Part shown: positions 1-8,009 of the stretch, one piece after another
Layout: each line of letters begins with the position of its first letter
Numbering within the stretch: the first letter of the stretch is position 1
NCBI GenBank assembly: GCA_910589685.1
Contig: CAJUTA010000017.1
Span: forward strand, 1-8,009
Direction of reading: 5' to 3'
From: an uncultured Ureaplasma sp.
Lineage (GTDB): Bacteria; Bacillota_I; Bacilli_A; Mycoplasmatales; Mycoplasmoidaceae
DNA: 8,009 bases
Translations under genes and position numbers: made by a program
The notes under the pieces: model-generated
The model's input: the letters and a program-made list of their open reading frames with translations, nothing else
Databases searched by the model: none
What the model was told of the DNA's origin: nothing

Positions 1-3000
1 CCCTCTTTATCAATTACTTCTAGATATATTCCTAATCCTTGTAATTGTTTTGTCAATAATTTAAATGATTCAGGAATACCGCCACGTGGGATTTCACGTC
101 CTTTAATAATTGCACTATATGTTTGATTTCTTCCATAAACATCATCAGATTTGATTGTTAATATTTCATGTAAGTTATGAGCTGCCCCATAAGCTTCAAG
201 AGCTCAAACTTCCATTTCTCCAAATCTTTGACCACCATTTTGTGACTTACCACCTAAAGGTTGTTGTGTTATTTTACTATATGGACCAACTGAACGAGCG
301 TGAATTTTATCATCAACCATGTGATCTAGTTTTAACATATACATTACCCCAACAGCAATTTCACCATCGAAATAATCACCTGTTTTTCCATCACGAAGTT
401 TGAATTTACCTTTAGTTTGAATTGGATCAATTCCAACTTCATTCATAATATTAGTTAAATCATTGTGTGTTACACCTTCAAATACTGGTGTAGCAATTTT
501 AAATCCAAGATCATCAAATGATAATCCAACATCTTTTAAAACAATTAGTAAATCAGAAAGACTAATTTTTTGTTTTAATTCATCCTCATTTGCAACATCT
601 TTTGATTTGATTAAATTTTCAATTTTAGTGTATAAAGTTTTTGCAATAGTTTCACGCAAACCATATGTTTGAATAATTTCTTCAACACCAATTTTTTTAT
701 AAATTTTTGTAAGCAATTCTTTTTTACCTAATTCACGCGCTGCTAATCCTAAGTGAATTTCAAGAATTTGCCCAATATTCATCCGACTAGGAACACCAAG
801 TGGATTTAATAAGATATCTAATGGCGTTCCATCATCCAAATATGGCATATCTTCAACTGGAACAATATTAGAAACAATACCTTTGTTACCATGACGACCA
901 GCCATTTTATCCCCAACTTGGATTTTACGTTTTTGTACAACATAAATTTTGATGACTTCAATTACATCATCACCTAAATCTGAAATTTCATCTGTATTAG
1001 TAAATCTTTTAACACCAGCAATAATTCCTTCACCACCGTGAGGAACTTTTAATGAAGAATCTTTAAATTTCTTTGTTTTATCACCAAAGATTGATTGCAA
1101 TAGTTTTTCTTCAGGAGATAAATCAATTTGTCCACGAGGTGTAATTTTACCAACTAGAACGTCTCCTTCTTTAACATCAGCACCAATCATAATAATTCCA
1201 TTAGGATCTAAGAAACGACGTGCATTATCAGAAACATTTGGAATATCACGAGTAATTTCTTCATCACCATTTTTAGTTGATAAACATTGTAAAGTATATT
1301 CATCAACATGAATTGATGTATATATATCATCTTCAACTAAACGTTTTGATAAGACAATCGCATCTTCAAAGTTATAACCATTTCATGTAGTAAATCCTAC
1401 TAAGACATTTTGTCCTAATGATAATTCACCATTTTGCATAGCAGGTCCATTACAAAGCATATCACCAGCTTTAATTTTTTCACCTTTTTCAACAATTGGT
1501 GTTTGGTTAATACATGTATTTTGATTTGATTTGTGGAATTTAACAAAGTTTTTAATGTGTTCTTTTCCATTTTCATCAGTAACAATAATATGATTACCAT
1601 CAACTTCTTTGATTGTTCCATTAACATCACTTAATAAGCTCATTCCAGAGTCATGAGCAATTTTATATTCATTACCAGTCCCAACTCATGGAGCATGAGG
1701 GTTTACTAATGGAACAGCTTGACGTTGCATATTTGCTCCCATTAATGCACGGTTTGCATCATCATTTTCTAAGAAAGGAATAACTGAAGCTGCAACTGAA
1801 ACTACTTGTTTTGGAGAAACATCAATGAAGTCTAATTGTTTAGGATCATATAAATTAGATGAACCACGGTAACGTGCAACTACTTGTTCGTTTGTAATTA
1901 CATTATTTTCATCAATTTTTAAGTTAGCTTCACCAATTATGTAATTGTCATCTTGTAATGGAGTTAATCATTTAATTTCATCAGTTAATACACCATTTTT
2001 TACAACACGATAAGGTGTAGTAATAAAACCATTTTCATCAACTTTACTAAATGAAGCTAATGAAGTGATTAATCCAATATTCATACCTTCAGGAGTTTCA
2101 ATTGGACAAATTCTTCCATAGTGTGAGTAGTGAACATCACGAATATCTAGATTAGGGTCTTCACGTGAAATACCACCAGGTCCCATGGCACTGATACGTC
2201 TTTTATTTGTAAGTTCAGATAATGGATTTTGTTGGTCAATAAATTGAATTAATTGATAACTATTAAAGAAATCTTTCAAAATAATTTGGAAAGGTTTTGT
2301 ATTAATAATTGATTTAATTGTTAATGAAAGTTTTTTCTTTTCTTCATCACCATCAGCATCATCACTAGCATTTTGATTACCATCGTAAATAGCAAGTTTT
2401 TCTTGAACGCTTTTTTCAATTCTTAACATTGCAGTTTGCAAACGGTTTCTTAATTGTTCATGGATTAATTTTAGACGTTTATTACCTAAGTGATCAATGT
2501 CATCAAATGTTCCAATATCATCTAACAAGTTATAACTATATCCAATAGTTGCAATAACATCAGAAATTGTTAAAGTATCTGGATAGTTTCCAGGAGTTAA
2601 ACCAATAATGCTTGTTTGGTTATCATTACTTGATTCATTGTTGTTAACTAGAATATTAACTTTTTCATATGAAATAGTAGATAATTGTTCTTTAGTTGAA
2701 CTATTGATATCATTAAAATCAACAAAAGCATGTTTAATTTTCAATTTATGTGCAATTGAATTATTATTACAATTATTTTTAATTAAATCAATGTGTTCTT
2801 TTGTTAATAAAGTGTTATTAGCAATTAAAACGTTTCCATTGTTATCAAGAATATCTTGTGCAATTATTCTTTGGTATAAACGATCAGAAATTCTTAATTT
2901 GTGATTTAATTTATATCTACCCGCATTACTTAAATCATAATAACGGTGGTTAAATAAATGCATTGATAATAGTGCTTGATAACACATATTTTCATCTTTG

Positions 3001-4082
3001 ACTTGATTTTCTATTGATTTTGCATTTAAACCTAATTCATTGCAAACATCTTTTGCTGCTTTTTCGATGATAATTTTTTCATAGATATCACCAATTTTTG
3101 AATTGTTTTTAATCATTTCGTTAATATCAAGATTTGCACTTTCATCTTTCATTAAACCATTTTTATCTTTTAATATGATTAACTGATAAATTAATGAACG
3201 TAGTTTTCTTTCAATATACACACCACGATTAACAATAACATCTTCACTTTCATCAGAATGTCATTCACTAGAAATTTCTTTATATAAAGATTGCATATCA
3301 AGAAATGACATAATATCAATTGGATTATATTTTTCTTGTTCTAATGTAGAGTTAATGATTGGATTATTATTGTAAATTTCTTTAATCTCACTTGTTGTTA
3401 AGCCGTATCCTTTTAACAATGTTGTTGCTAAAAAAGTTGCAACTGTTTCTCCAGATGAGTTACGTGCAGAAATTTGGATAATTGGTTCAATATCTTTATT
3501 GTGAGCAATAGGGGAATGAAACAACATCAATGAACCTTTATATGGTAAAAGTTCACAAATACTACCATTTACAATTCTTTTACGCGAATTGTTTAATTTA
3601 ATTTGTGATTTATTTAGAACATACATCCCTGGTGAACGAATAATTTGAGAAATAACAAATTTTTCAATTCCATTGATAATGAAAGTTGCTTTATTTGTAA
3701 TTAGAGGAATATTACCAAAGAAAATACCTTTATTAGCAGAAGTTATTTTAGCTCTTTTAACTTCTCCTGTTTCGTTGTTGATTAACTCAAAATCACCATA
3801 CAATGGGGCGCTATATGTTTTTGATTCATCACGACACATTTCTTCAATTTTGCGTGGCTTACCTAGTTCAATTTTGTTAAGCTTTAATGTGTATTTATTT
3901 TGTGGTGATTCGATTGGAAAAATTGAAGAAATTAATTTATCCAATTCATTTCCAATAAAGTTTTCAAATGATGCTTTTTGCGTTTCTAGCAAATCAGGTC
4001 ACTCAAAATTAGTTCTAACTTTTGCGTAGTCACGACGCATAACTTTTTTTGAATAATTATGATTTGAATAAGAGTGGCTCAT
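1..4082 (-). CDS. rpoB: DNA-directed RNA polymerase subunit beta (3' end outside the window)
   Basis: Beta subunit of the core RNA polymerase, forming half of the catalytic cleft with beta'. Reading UGA as Trp gives an open frame of 1360 codons from ATG 4082 (six UGA, at Trp positions such as 204-206 and 1383-1385). Family motifs appear in order: the rifampicin-pocket segment QFIDQQNPLSELTNKRR (about residues 613-629), GPGG and CPIETPEG just after it, GANMQRQAVPL, NGYNFEDAI (901-909), GDKMAGRHGNKG with the active-site lysines K1059 and K1067, and QQPLGG/GGQRFGEMEVWALEAYGAA near the C-terminus. The sequence reaches the LGIYLEV segment that lies at the very end of the E. coli protein, so only a short tail and the stop are missing. 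The start is fixed by an in-frame TAG at 4098-4100 and by N-terminal similarity to B. subtilis RpoB. The N-terminal half is longer than in B. subtilis. The pocket residue matching E. coli H526 is Asn626. Confidence 0.98.
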
Positions 4083-4095
4083 AAATTTATCAATA

Positions 4096-4121
4096 TCCTA
4101 TACAACTTTAACACTATAATA
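4096..4121 (-). promoter_or_regulatory. Candidate rpoB promoter (-10 box) and weak ribosome-binding site
   Basis: On the minus strand TATTAT (4116-4121) matches the TATAAT consensus at five of six bases and lies 34 bases before the rpoB ATG. About 17 bases further upstream only a poor -35 match (TACAGA) is visible, inside the terminator hairpin. That is compatible with mollicute promoters, which often depend mainly on the -10 box. AGGA at 4096-4099 is the only purine-rich Shine-Dalgarno candidate, and its 13-base distance from the ATG is longer than usual. Separate transcription of rpoB is inferred from this layout and is not proven. Confidence 0.4.
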
Positions 4122-4122
4122 C

Positions 4123-4157
4123 AAAAATGCAAAATGCGTCTGTAGTTTATAGACGCA
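4123..4157 (-). terminator. Candidate intrinsic terminator downstream of pyk
   Basis: Read on the minus strand, TGCGTCT (4151-4157) and AGACGCA (4135-4141) form a perfect 7-bp stem around a 9-base loop. The stem is GC-rich for this genome. It is followed by TTTT, then GC, then TTTTT, an interrupted U-tract. It begins six bases after the pyk stop codon, the expected place for the end of the glycolytic unit. The broken U-tract and short stem mean it may terminate only partly. Confidence 0.6.
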
Positions 4158-4163
4158 AATTAT

Positions 4164-5564
4164 TTAAATTTTATCAAATAATTTTAGTAATTTTATATTT
4201 TTCTTATCTAAAATAAAAGAATTTTCTGGTATTTTATTAGTGATAGTCAAATTACTATATAAAGTTAATTTATTAAAGTAACTTTCATTATTAGATTCTA
4301 TATAAAAATTAGTATTAATAATTTTCTTAGTAATTAGTCTAATTTCATTTTCACTAAAATTCTGAAGAACAACATTTTGTTGATTATTAACTTTTAAAGA
4401 AATTAATTTTATATAAACATTTTCTAATAAATTTAATTTAATTTTTTGATGTGATGTTTTAAATGCGAATTCACAAATCTTTTTCATTGCCTTAATTGCA
4501 TTAATTGGATCAACACCAGATGCAGATTCTCCAGATAGCATTGTTGAATCTACTAGGGATTTTGTGGCATAGTAGCAATCTGTAACTTCTGCTCGTGTAG
4601 GAATAATTTGTTTTTCTAATGAATCTAACATTTGAGTAGCAATTATTGATATTTTCTTATATTTATTGCATAATTTAACAATTTCATCTTGATAGTATGT
4701 TGTTTTGTATCAACCAATTTCTAATGCTAGATCTCCCCGTGCAACCATAGCGCCATCAGTATTTAAGATTACTTCTTCTAGATTTTCTAATGCTTCATAT
4801 GTCTCTATTTTTGCAATTATTTTAATTTTTGAATTCGGATTAATTTTATAAATTATCTTTTTGACTTCATTAATTTGTTGCAAATTACTAACAAATGATA
4901 ACGCCAAAAAGTCAGCATCTCATTTTGTTGCATTTATTATTGTTTGAATATCATATTCACTTAGAAAAGGAAGGGAATATTTCTTGTTAAATAAATTAAT
5001 TCTTTTATAAGTCTTAATTTGATAATTATTTGTTAAACTAATTGTTTTTATTATTTTTTCACTTTTATCAATATTTGCAACTTTTAAAATCAATTTACCA
5101 TCATCAATCATGATTTCATCATTAATCTGAACATCATTAGATAAATGATAAGTTTTAGTTGAGTCACTTACTGCAAATGATTTACCATTTCCACAATGAT
5201 TAGGTTCATTACATAATATTGTGACTTCATCATTTTTAAAAATGGTATTCTTATTTAAATCATCATTTTGAATTTGTTGTACTCTTATCTCTGGTCCCTT
5301 TGTATCAATTAATATTCCTGTTTTTTTATTAAATTGATTATTACACTCTCGCAACAGATTGAAACGAATTTTGTGATTTTCTATTGTGTCATGAGACATG
5401 TTGAATCTAAAAACATCTAATCCAGAATCCACTAATTTATTATATGCATCATATAATTCAGATTTATTTATTGGCTTGATATTTTTTATATCAATTCCCA
5501 TTAATTTATCTAAACTTGGTCCAAATGTTGCAATTAATTTTGTTTTACTACTTAAATGATTCAT
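4164..5564 (-). CDS. pyk: Pyruvate kinase
   Basis: Cytoplasmic last step of glycolysis: phosphoenolpyruvate + ADP to pyruvate + ATP. The protein has 466 residues with two UGA-encoded Trp (W215, W285), a normal length for a pyruvate kinase without the extra C-terminal PEP-utiliser domain of Bacillus. Visible motifs: TKLIATFGPS near the N-terminus; FRFNMSHD with R53, N55, S57 and H58 for phosphate/K+ binding; ILIDTKGPEIR (84-94); a small B domain (about 95-195); LPFLSEYD; IIAKIE (249-254) with catalytic Lys252 and metal ligand Glu254; DGAMVARGDL with Asp278; ATQMLDS (309-315); PTRAEVTD and MLSGESASG. The usual GDLGVE is GDLALE here. About 16 residues are inserted after the first beta strand (18-36). 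The C-terminal domain (about 365-466) is strongly diverged. ATG 5564 lies inside pfkA, with a 17-base overlap, suggesting translational coupling. No good Shine-Dalgarno sequence precedes it. Confidence 0.96.
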
Positions 5565-6462
5565 TTTCTAATTTTCCATACTCTTTAAATTCAATTTCGT
5601 TATTTTTTTTGAATAATGCACCACCTAAATTTTGTCTATTTACAATATTATAAAATTTGTTGGTAAGGTCAAAAGAAAATAATAAATCATCAAAAACAAC
5701 ATTTGCCCCTCTTTGTGTATAACCAAGTATTTGGTAACGAACACTAGCTTTAAATTCATTTTCTAAGTATTTGATAATTTCATCAATTTCATTTTTTTCA
5801 TATAGTTTTTCAATAACAAAAATAAATGCATAATTATATTTTTTATAAAATTCACTTATTAGTTCTTTAATTTCAAATTTATTTAATTTTTTTTCATTTG
5901 AAATCATTAATCCCAGGCTCATTGCTTTATTACAATTGACTAATAAATCATTGCAATATCTGCCCATTATTTCTGTAAAAATAATATTTTTATGAGTCTT
6001 AAATGTTGCTTCAAGTTTTTTTGCAGAATCAATAATCTCTTGGAGTGCAGAACCATATCCCAAACAATAATCACTAAATCAAACATCATTATCAATTGTT
6101 GCAGGAAAGAAAAATGTCCTAATATACTTATTTAGTAATTTTGCTCCTTCGAATGTCCCATTACCACCAATTGCACAGACACAATCAATTTTATGTTTTT
6201 GCAAATTTTCAACTGCTTTTTTGACTAGATTAACAAATTCAGGATAGCGACTACATCCAATATAACTTCCTGAATTTCAACGATATGAAAGAATTTCTAT
6301 ATCATCTTTTATTTCTAAGAATTTACTATTTGTTAAACCATAATAACCATCATTAATAAGATATAATTCATGATTATTTTTTAATCCAAAATGAACTAAG
6401 TTTGTTAACAAACTATTCATACCTGGAGAGTCTCCACCTGAAGTTAAAATTGCAATTTTCAT
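5548..6462 (-). CDS. pfkA: 6-phosphofructokinase (PfkA family, divergent active site)
   Basis: Predicted to phosphorylate fructose 6-phosphate to fructose 1,6-bisphosphate, the committed glycolytic step. It has 304 residues (E. coli PfkA has 320) with two UGA-encoded Trp (W62, W128). Motifs: LTSGGDSPGMN (6-16), INDGYYGL (36-43), GCSRYPEF with R72, AIGGNGTFEGA (97-107), PATIDND with catalytic Asp124, EIMGR (164-168), Glu218, R242 and LGYTQRGA with R251. Several positions nearly fixed in the family differ: GGDG is GGNG (Asn101 for the Mg-ATP-site Asp103 of E. coli) and LGHIQRG is LGYTQRG (Tyr248 for the fructose-6-phosphate contact His249). Gly102 and the absence of PKTIDND fit the ATP-using rather than the pyrophosphate-using class. 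ATG 6462 is 12 bases after the eno stop, which is in the same frame and bounds the start. The upstream region has only a weak GAAAAG ribosome-binding candidate. Family assignment is firm; full activity is an inference. Confidence 0.93.
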
Positions 6463-6474
6463 AAATATCTTTTC

Positions 6475-7752
6475 TTATAAATTTGGTTTATTTAATTTTT
6501 CAATTGTTTCATCAATTTCTAATAAACGATTGTATTTAGCTAATCTTTCGCTTCTTGAAAAACTTCCAGTTTTTATTTGCATTGCATTTGTAGCAACAAC
6601 AAGATCAGCAATGAATGTATCTTCTGTTTCACCTGAACGATGAGAAATAATTGTTTTCAAATTATTATTTTGGGCTAGTTTAATTGTATCCAAGCATTCA
6701 GTTAATGTTCCAATTTGATTCAATTTAATTAAAATAGCATTTGTAGATTTTTTATCAATACCTTTTTGAAGTAAGTTCTTATTTGTGCAATATAAGTCAT
6801 CACCAACAATTTGAACTTCCCCCCCAATAAATTTATTTAATTTTGAAAATGCATCTCAATCATTTTCATCAAATGGATCTTCAATTGATATTATTGGGTA
6901 TTTATCAATTAATTCACAATATAAATCTATCATTTGATCACTTGTTAAATTTAAGATTTTATTCTTACTATGTAATTGATACTTACCATCATTATAAAAT
7001 TCACTAGCGGCAGAGTCAATTGCAATACACACATCAACTCCAGGTTTATATTTTGCTTTCTTGATTGCTTTTATTAATAATTCAAAAGGTTCATAGTAAT
7101 CATTAAATTGAATAGCAAAACCACCCTCATCTCCTTTTGCGATTGAATAATTATTATTTTTTAGAATATTTTGTAATTCTAAAAAACATTCATTTCCTAT
7201 TTTTAAAGTTTGTTCAATAGTTGATTTTGCAATTGGAACAAGCATTATTTCTTGGAAATCAAAACCATTATTCGCATGTTTTCCACCATTTAATACATTT
7301 ATCATTGGTTGTGGAAAATAAAATTTATTTTCATTTTTTTTGTATATTACTTTTGAAATGTATTCATAAAGTGGTAAATTTTTAGATTTTGCACAAGCAT
7401 CGCAATATGCAAGAGAAACAGCTAAAATTGCATTTGCCCCTAATTTAGTTTTATTAGGTGTTCCATCTAGTTCAATTAATAAATTGTCAAGCTTTTCTTG
7501 GCTATCAATTTCAAAATTAATTAATTTGTTAGCAATTATATTATTAATGTTTGAAATAGCGTTTTTTACACCTTTTCCTTTTCAATCTAAATTATTGTCT
7601 CGCAATTCACATGCTTCTTTTTCACCAGTGCTTGCTCCACTTGGAACCATAGACATTCCAATAATTTTATCATCTATTGTTACTTTGCAAGCAATTGTGG
7701 GATAACCACGTGAATCATAAATTTGATATGCTTTAATTTTTGTAATTTTCAT
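6475..7752 (-). CDS. eno: Enolase (phosphopyruvate hydratase)
   Basis: Converts 2-phosphoglycerate to phosphoenolpyruvate in the cytoplasm, supplying the substrate of the pyruvate kinase encoded two genes downstream. The protein has 425 residues, close to the usual 430 or so, with two UGA-encoded Trp (W57, W299). All key residues are visible: DSRGYPT (13-19); flexible loop VPSGASTGE (36-44); GGKHANNGFDFQE with H159 and E168; KGDEGG with catalytic E209; metal ligands D246 (AIDSAA), E291 (SIEDPF) and D318 (VGDDL); catalytic K343 (LIKLNQ); SHRSGETED with H371, R372 and S373; and IKTGS with K394. ATG 7752 begins MKITKIKAYQIYDSRG, matching the family N-terminus. No Shine-Dalgarno sequence is evident. 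Seven consecutive G (plus-strand C run at 6819-6825) encode Gly310-Gly311 and the first base of Glu312, unusual in such AT-rich DNA. First gene of the eno-pfkA-pyk unit. Confidence 0.97.
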
Positions 7753-7790
7753 AATTTGTATTTTAAATAAAAAAAATCAAAATATTAGTT
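7753..7790 (-). promoter_or_regulatory. Possible promoter region of the eno-pfkA-pyk unit
   Basis: The bases just upstream of eno contain two -10-like hexamers on the minus strand: TAATAT (7782-7787), about 30 bases before the ATG, and TAAAAT (7760-7765), only 7 bases before it, which would give a nearly leaderless transcript. A run of eight T lies between them (plus-strand A run 7769-7776). No well-placed -35 box is visible, and DNA this AT-rich yields such matches by chance. The lack of a Shine-Dalgarno sequence would suit a short-leader or leaderless mRNA. Confidence 0.3.
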
Positions 7791-7813
7791 AATTCAACAT
7801 TTACTTTTAATTT

Positions 7814-7856
7814 CAAAATAATACAATTTATATTTTTAAATCATTTGATTATTTTG
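7814..7856. repeat. AT-rich inverted repeat in the gap before eno
   Basis: CAAAATAAT (7814-7822) is perfectly repeated in inverted orientation as ATTATTTTG (7848-7856), with 25 bases between. It starts five bases past the stop of the upstream gene on the minus strand and could form a weak hairpin in that transcript. No U-tract follows directly and the stem holds only one G-C pair, so a terminator role is doubtful. A smaller AATCA/TGATT palindrome overlaps it at about 7840-7850. Confidence 0.3.
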
Positions 7857-7860
7857 GTTA

Positions 7861-8009
7861 TTAAAATATTTTCTTCTTCATGCTATTAACCATATCGTTT
7901 GCATTTCCTAAAGTTGGAGTGCTGCTGAAGTAACGAACTTTTTGTGTTACTGTATTACCAGTTTTGTCGTATACTTTCATACTTAACACTTGTGCTTCAA
8001 GAGTTGCTA
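7861..8009 (-). CDS. C-terminal end of an unrecognised protein (5' end outside the window)
   Basis: An open frame enters from the right edge and ends at TAA 7861-7863, showing the last 48 residues. The visible part includes LEAQVLSMKVYDKTGNTVTQ, then KVRYFSSTPTLGNANDM, and ends in a basic KKKIF. There is no Cys, Trp or membrane segment in this piece. The alternating hydrophobic/polar VYDKTGNTVT stretch would suit a beta-hairpin, but that is only a guess. I do not recognise the family. Codon use differs from the neighbouring genes: 14 of 48 codons end in G or C, including both Tyr as TAC, the three AGC Ser codons, and TTC, GAC and AAC. In mycoplasmas this can mark a highly expressed gene or a different origin. 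It shares the strand of eno and ends 108 bases before it. Confidence 0.7.
   Translation of the reverse strand, partial: ATLEAQVLSMKVYDKTGNTVTQKVRYFSSTPTLGNANDMVNSMKKKIF

Noticed and set aside
1415..1630. Second minus-strand frame (71 codons) within rpoB
   Set aside because: It is out of frame with the conserved RpoB sequence covering the same bases, and its Leu/Lys/Met-rich composition is typical of a frame shadow.
155..4029. Plus-strand open frames inside rpoB (155-403, 463-672, 2608-2904, 3673-4029)
   Set aside because: They lie antisense within a well-conserved rpoB frame, have no family resemblance or ribosome-binding site, and read as shadow translations of AT-rich antisense codons.
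5548..6462. Pyrophosphate-dependent phosphofructokinase
   Set aside because: The donor-site glycine (Gly102) is kept and the Lys of PKTIDND is absent, so the ATP class fits better despite the Asn in GGNG.
7484..7705. Plus-strand open frame of 73 codons inside eno
   Set aside because: It is antisense to the conserved N-terminal part of enolase (SGASTGE region) and has no independent support.
1..7752. Apparent pseudogenes: rpoB, pyk, pfkA and eno each interrupted by in-frame stops
   Set aside because: Every interruption is UGA at a Trp-compatible position; with code 4 all four frames are continuous, so nothing is broken.
7929..7951. AGTAAC/GTTACT 6-bp inverted repeat with 11-base loop
   Set aside because: It lies within the coding region of the right-edge gene, is short, and has no following U-tract; likely chance.
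1..8009. tRNA, rRNA, CRISPR, insertion sequences or a defence cassette
   Set aside because: Coding frames fill nearly all of the window, and the gaps (at most 108 bases) hold no cloverleaf, direct repeat series, transposase or terminal repeats that I can see.

Overview
The window comes from a mollicute, a wall-less bacterium of the mycoplasma type. The DNA is very AT-rich and codons mostly end in A or T. Four housekeeping proteins become continuous only when UGA is read as tryptophan (genetic code 4). I count 12 in-frame UGA codons at tryptophan-compatible positions and no UGG in these reading frames. An intact phosphofructokinase, enolase and pyruvate kinase together point to a sugar-fermenting mycoplasma. 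A relative of the Mycoplasmoides/Malacoplasma side of the class is plausible, but the species cannot be named from this window.

Every gene lies on the minus strand, so transcription runs from right to left. In that order: (1) the last 48 codons of an unrecognised gene (7861-8009); (2) a 108-base AT-rich gap with a possible promoter and a weak inverted repeat; (3) eno, enolase (6475-7752); (4) pfkA, 6-phosphofructokinase (5548-6462), 12 bases downstream of eno; (5) pyk, pyruvate kinase (4164-5564), which overlaps the end of pfkA by 17 bases; (6) an 81-base gap with a candidate terminator hairpin and a candidate promoter; (7) rpoB, the RNA polymerase beta subunit (1-4082). rpoB runs off the left edge with only a short C-terminal tail missing.

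eno, pfkA and pyk form a compact glycolytic transcription unit. It covers the committed step of upper glycolysis plus the last two steps, which end in substrate-level ATP formation. The hairpin and putative -10 box between pyk and rpoB suggest rpoB is expressed separately, probably with rpoC beyond the left edge.

I see no sign of a new system, mobile element, CRISPR array, RNA gene or defence locus. The points worth a second look are protein-level. They are an Asn at the rifampicin-contact position of RpoB, extra sequence in RpoB before that site, a PfkA with unusual substitutions at normally conserved active-site positions, a divergent Pyk regulatory domain, a seven-G run inside eno, and an unknown gene at the right edge with different codon use.
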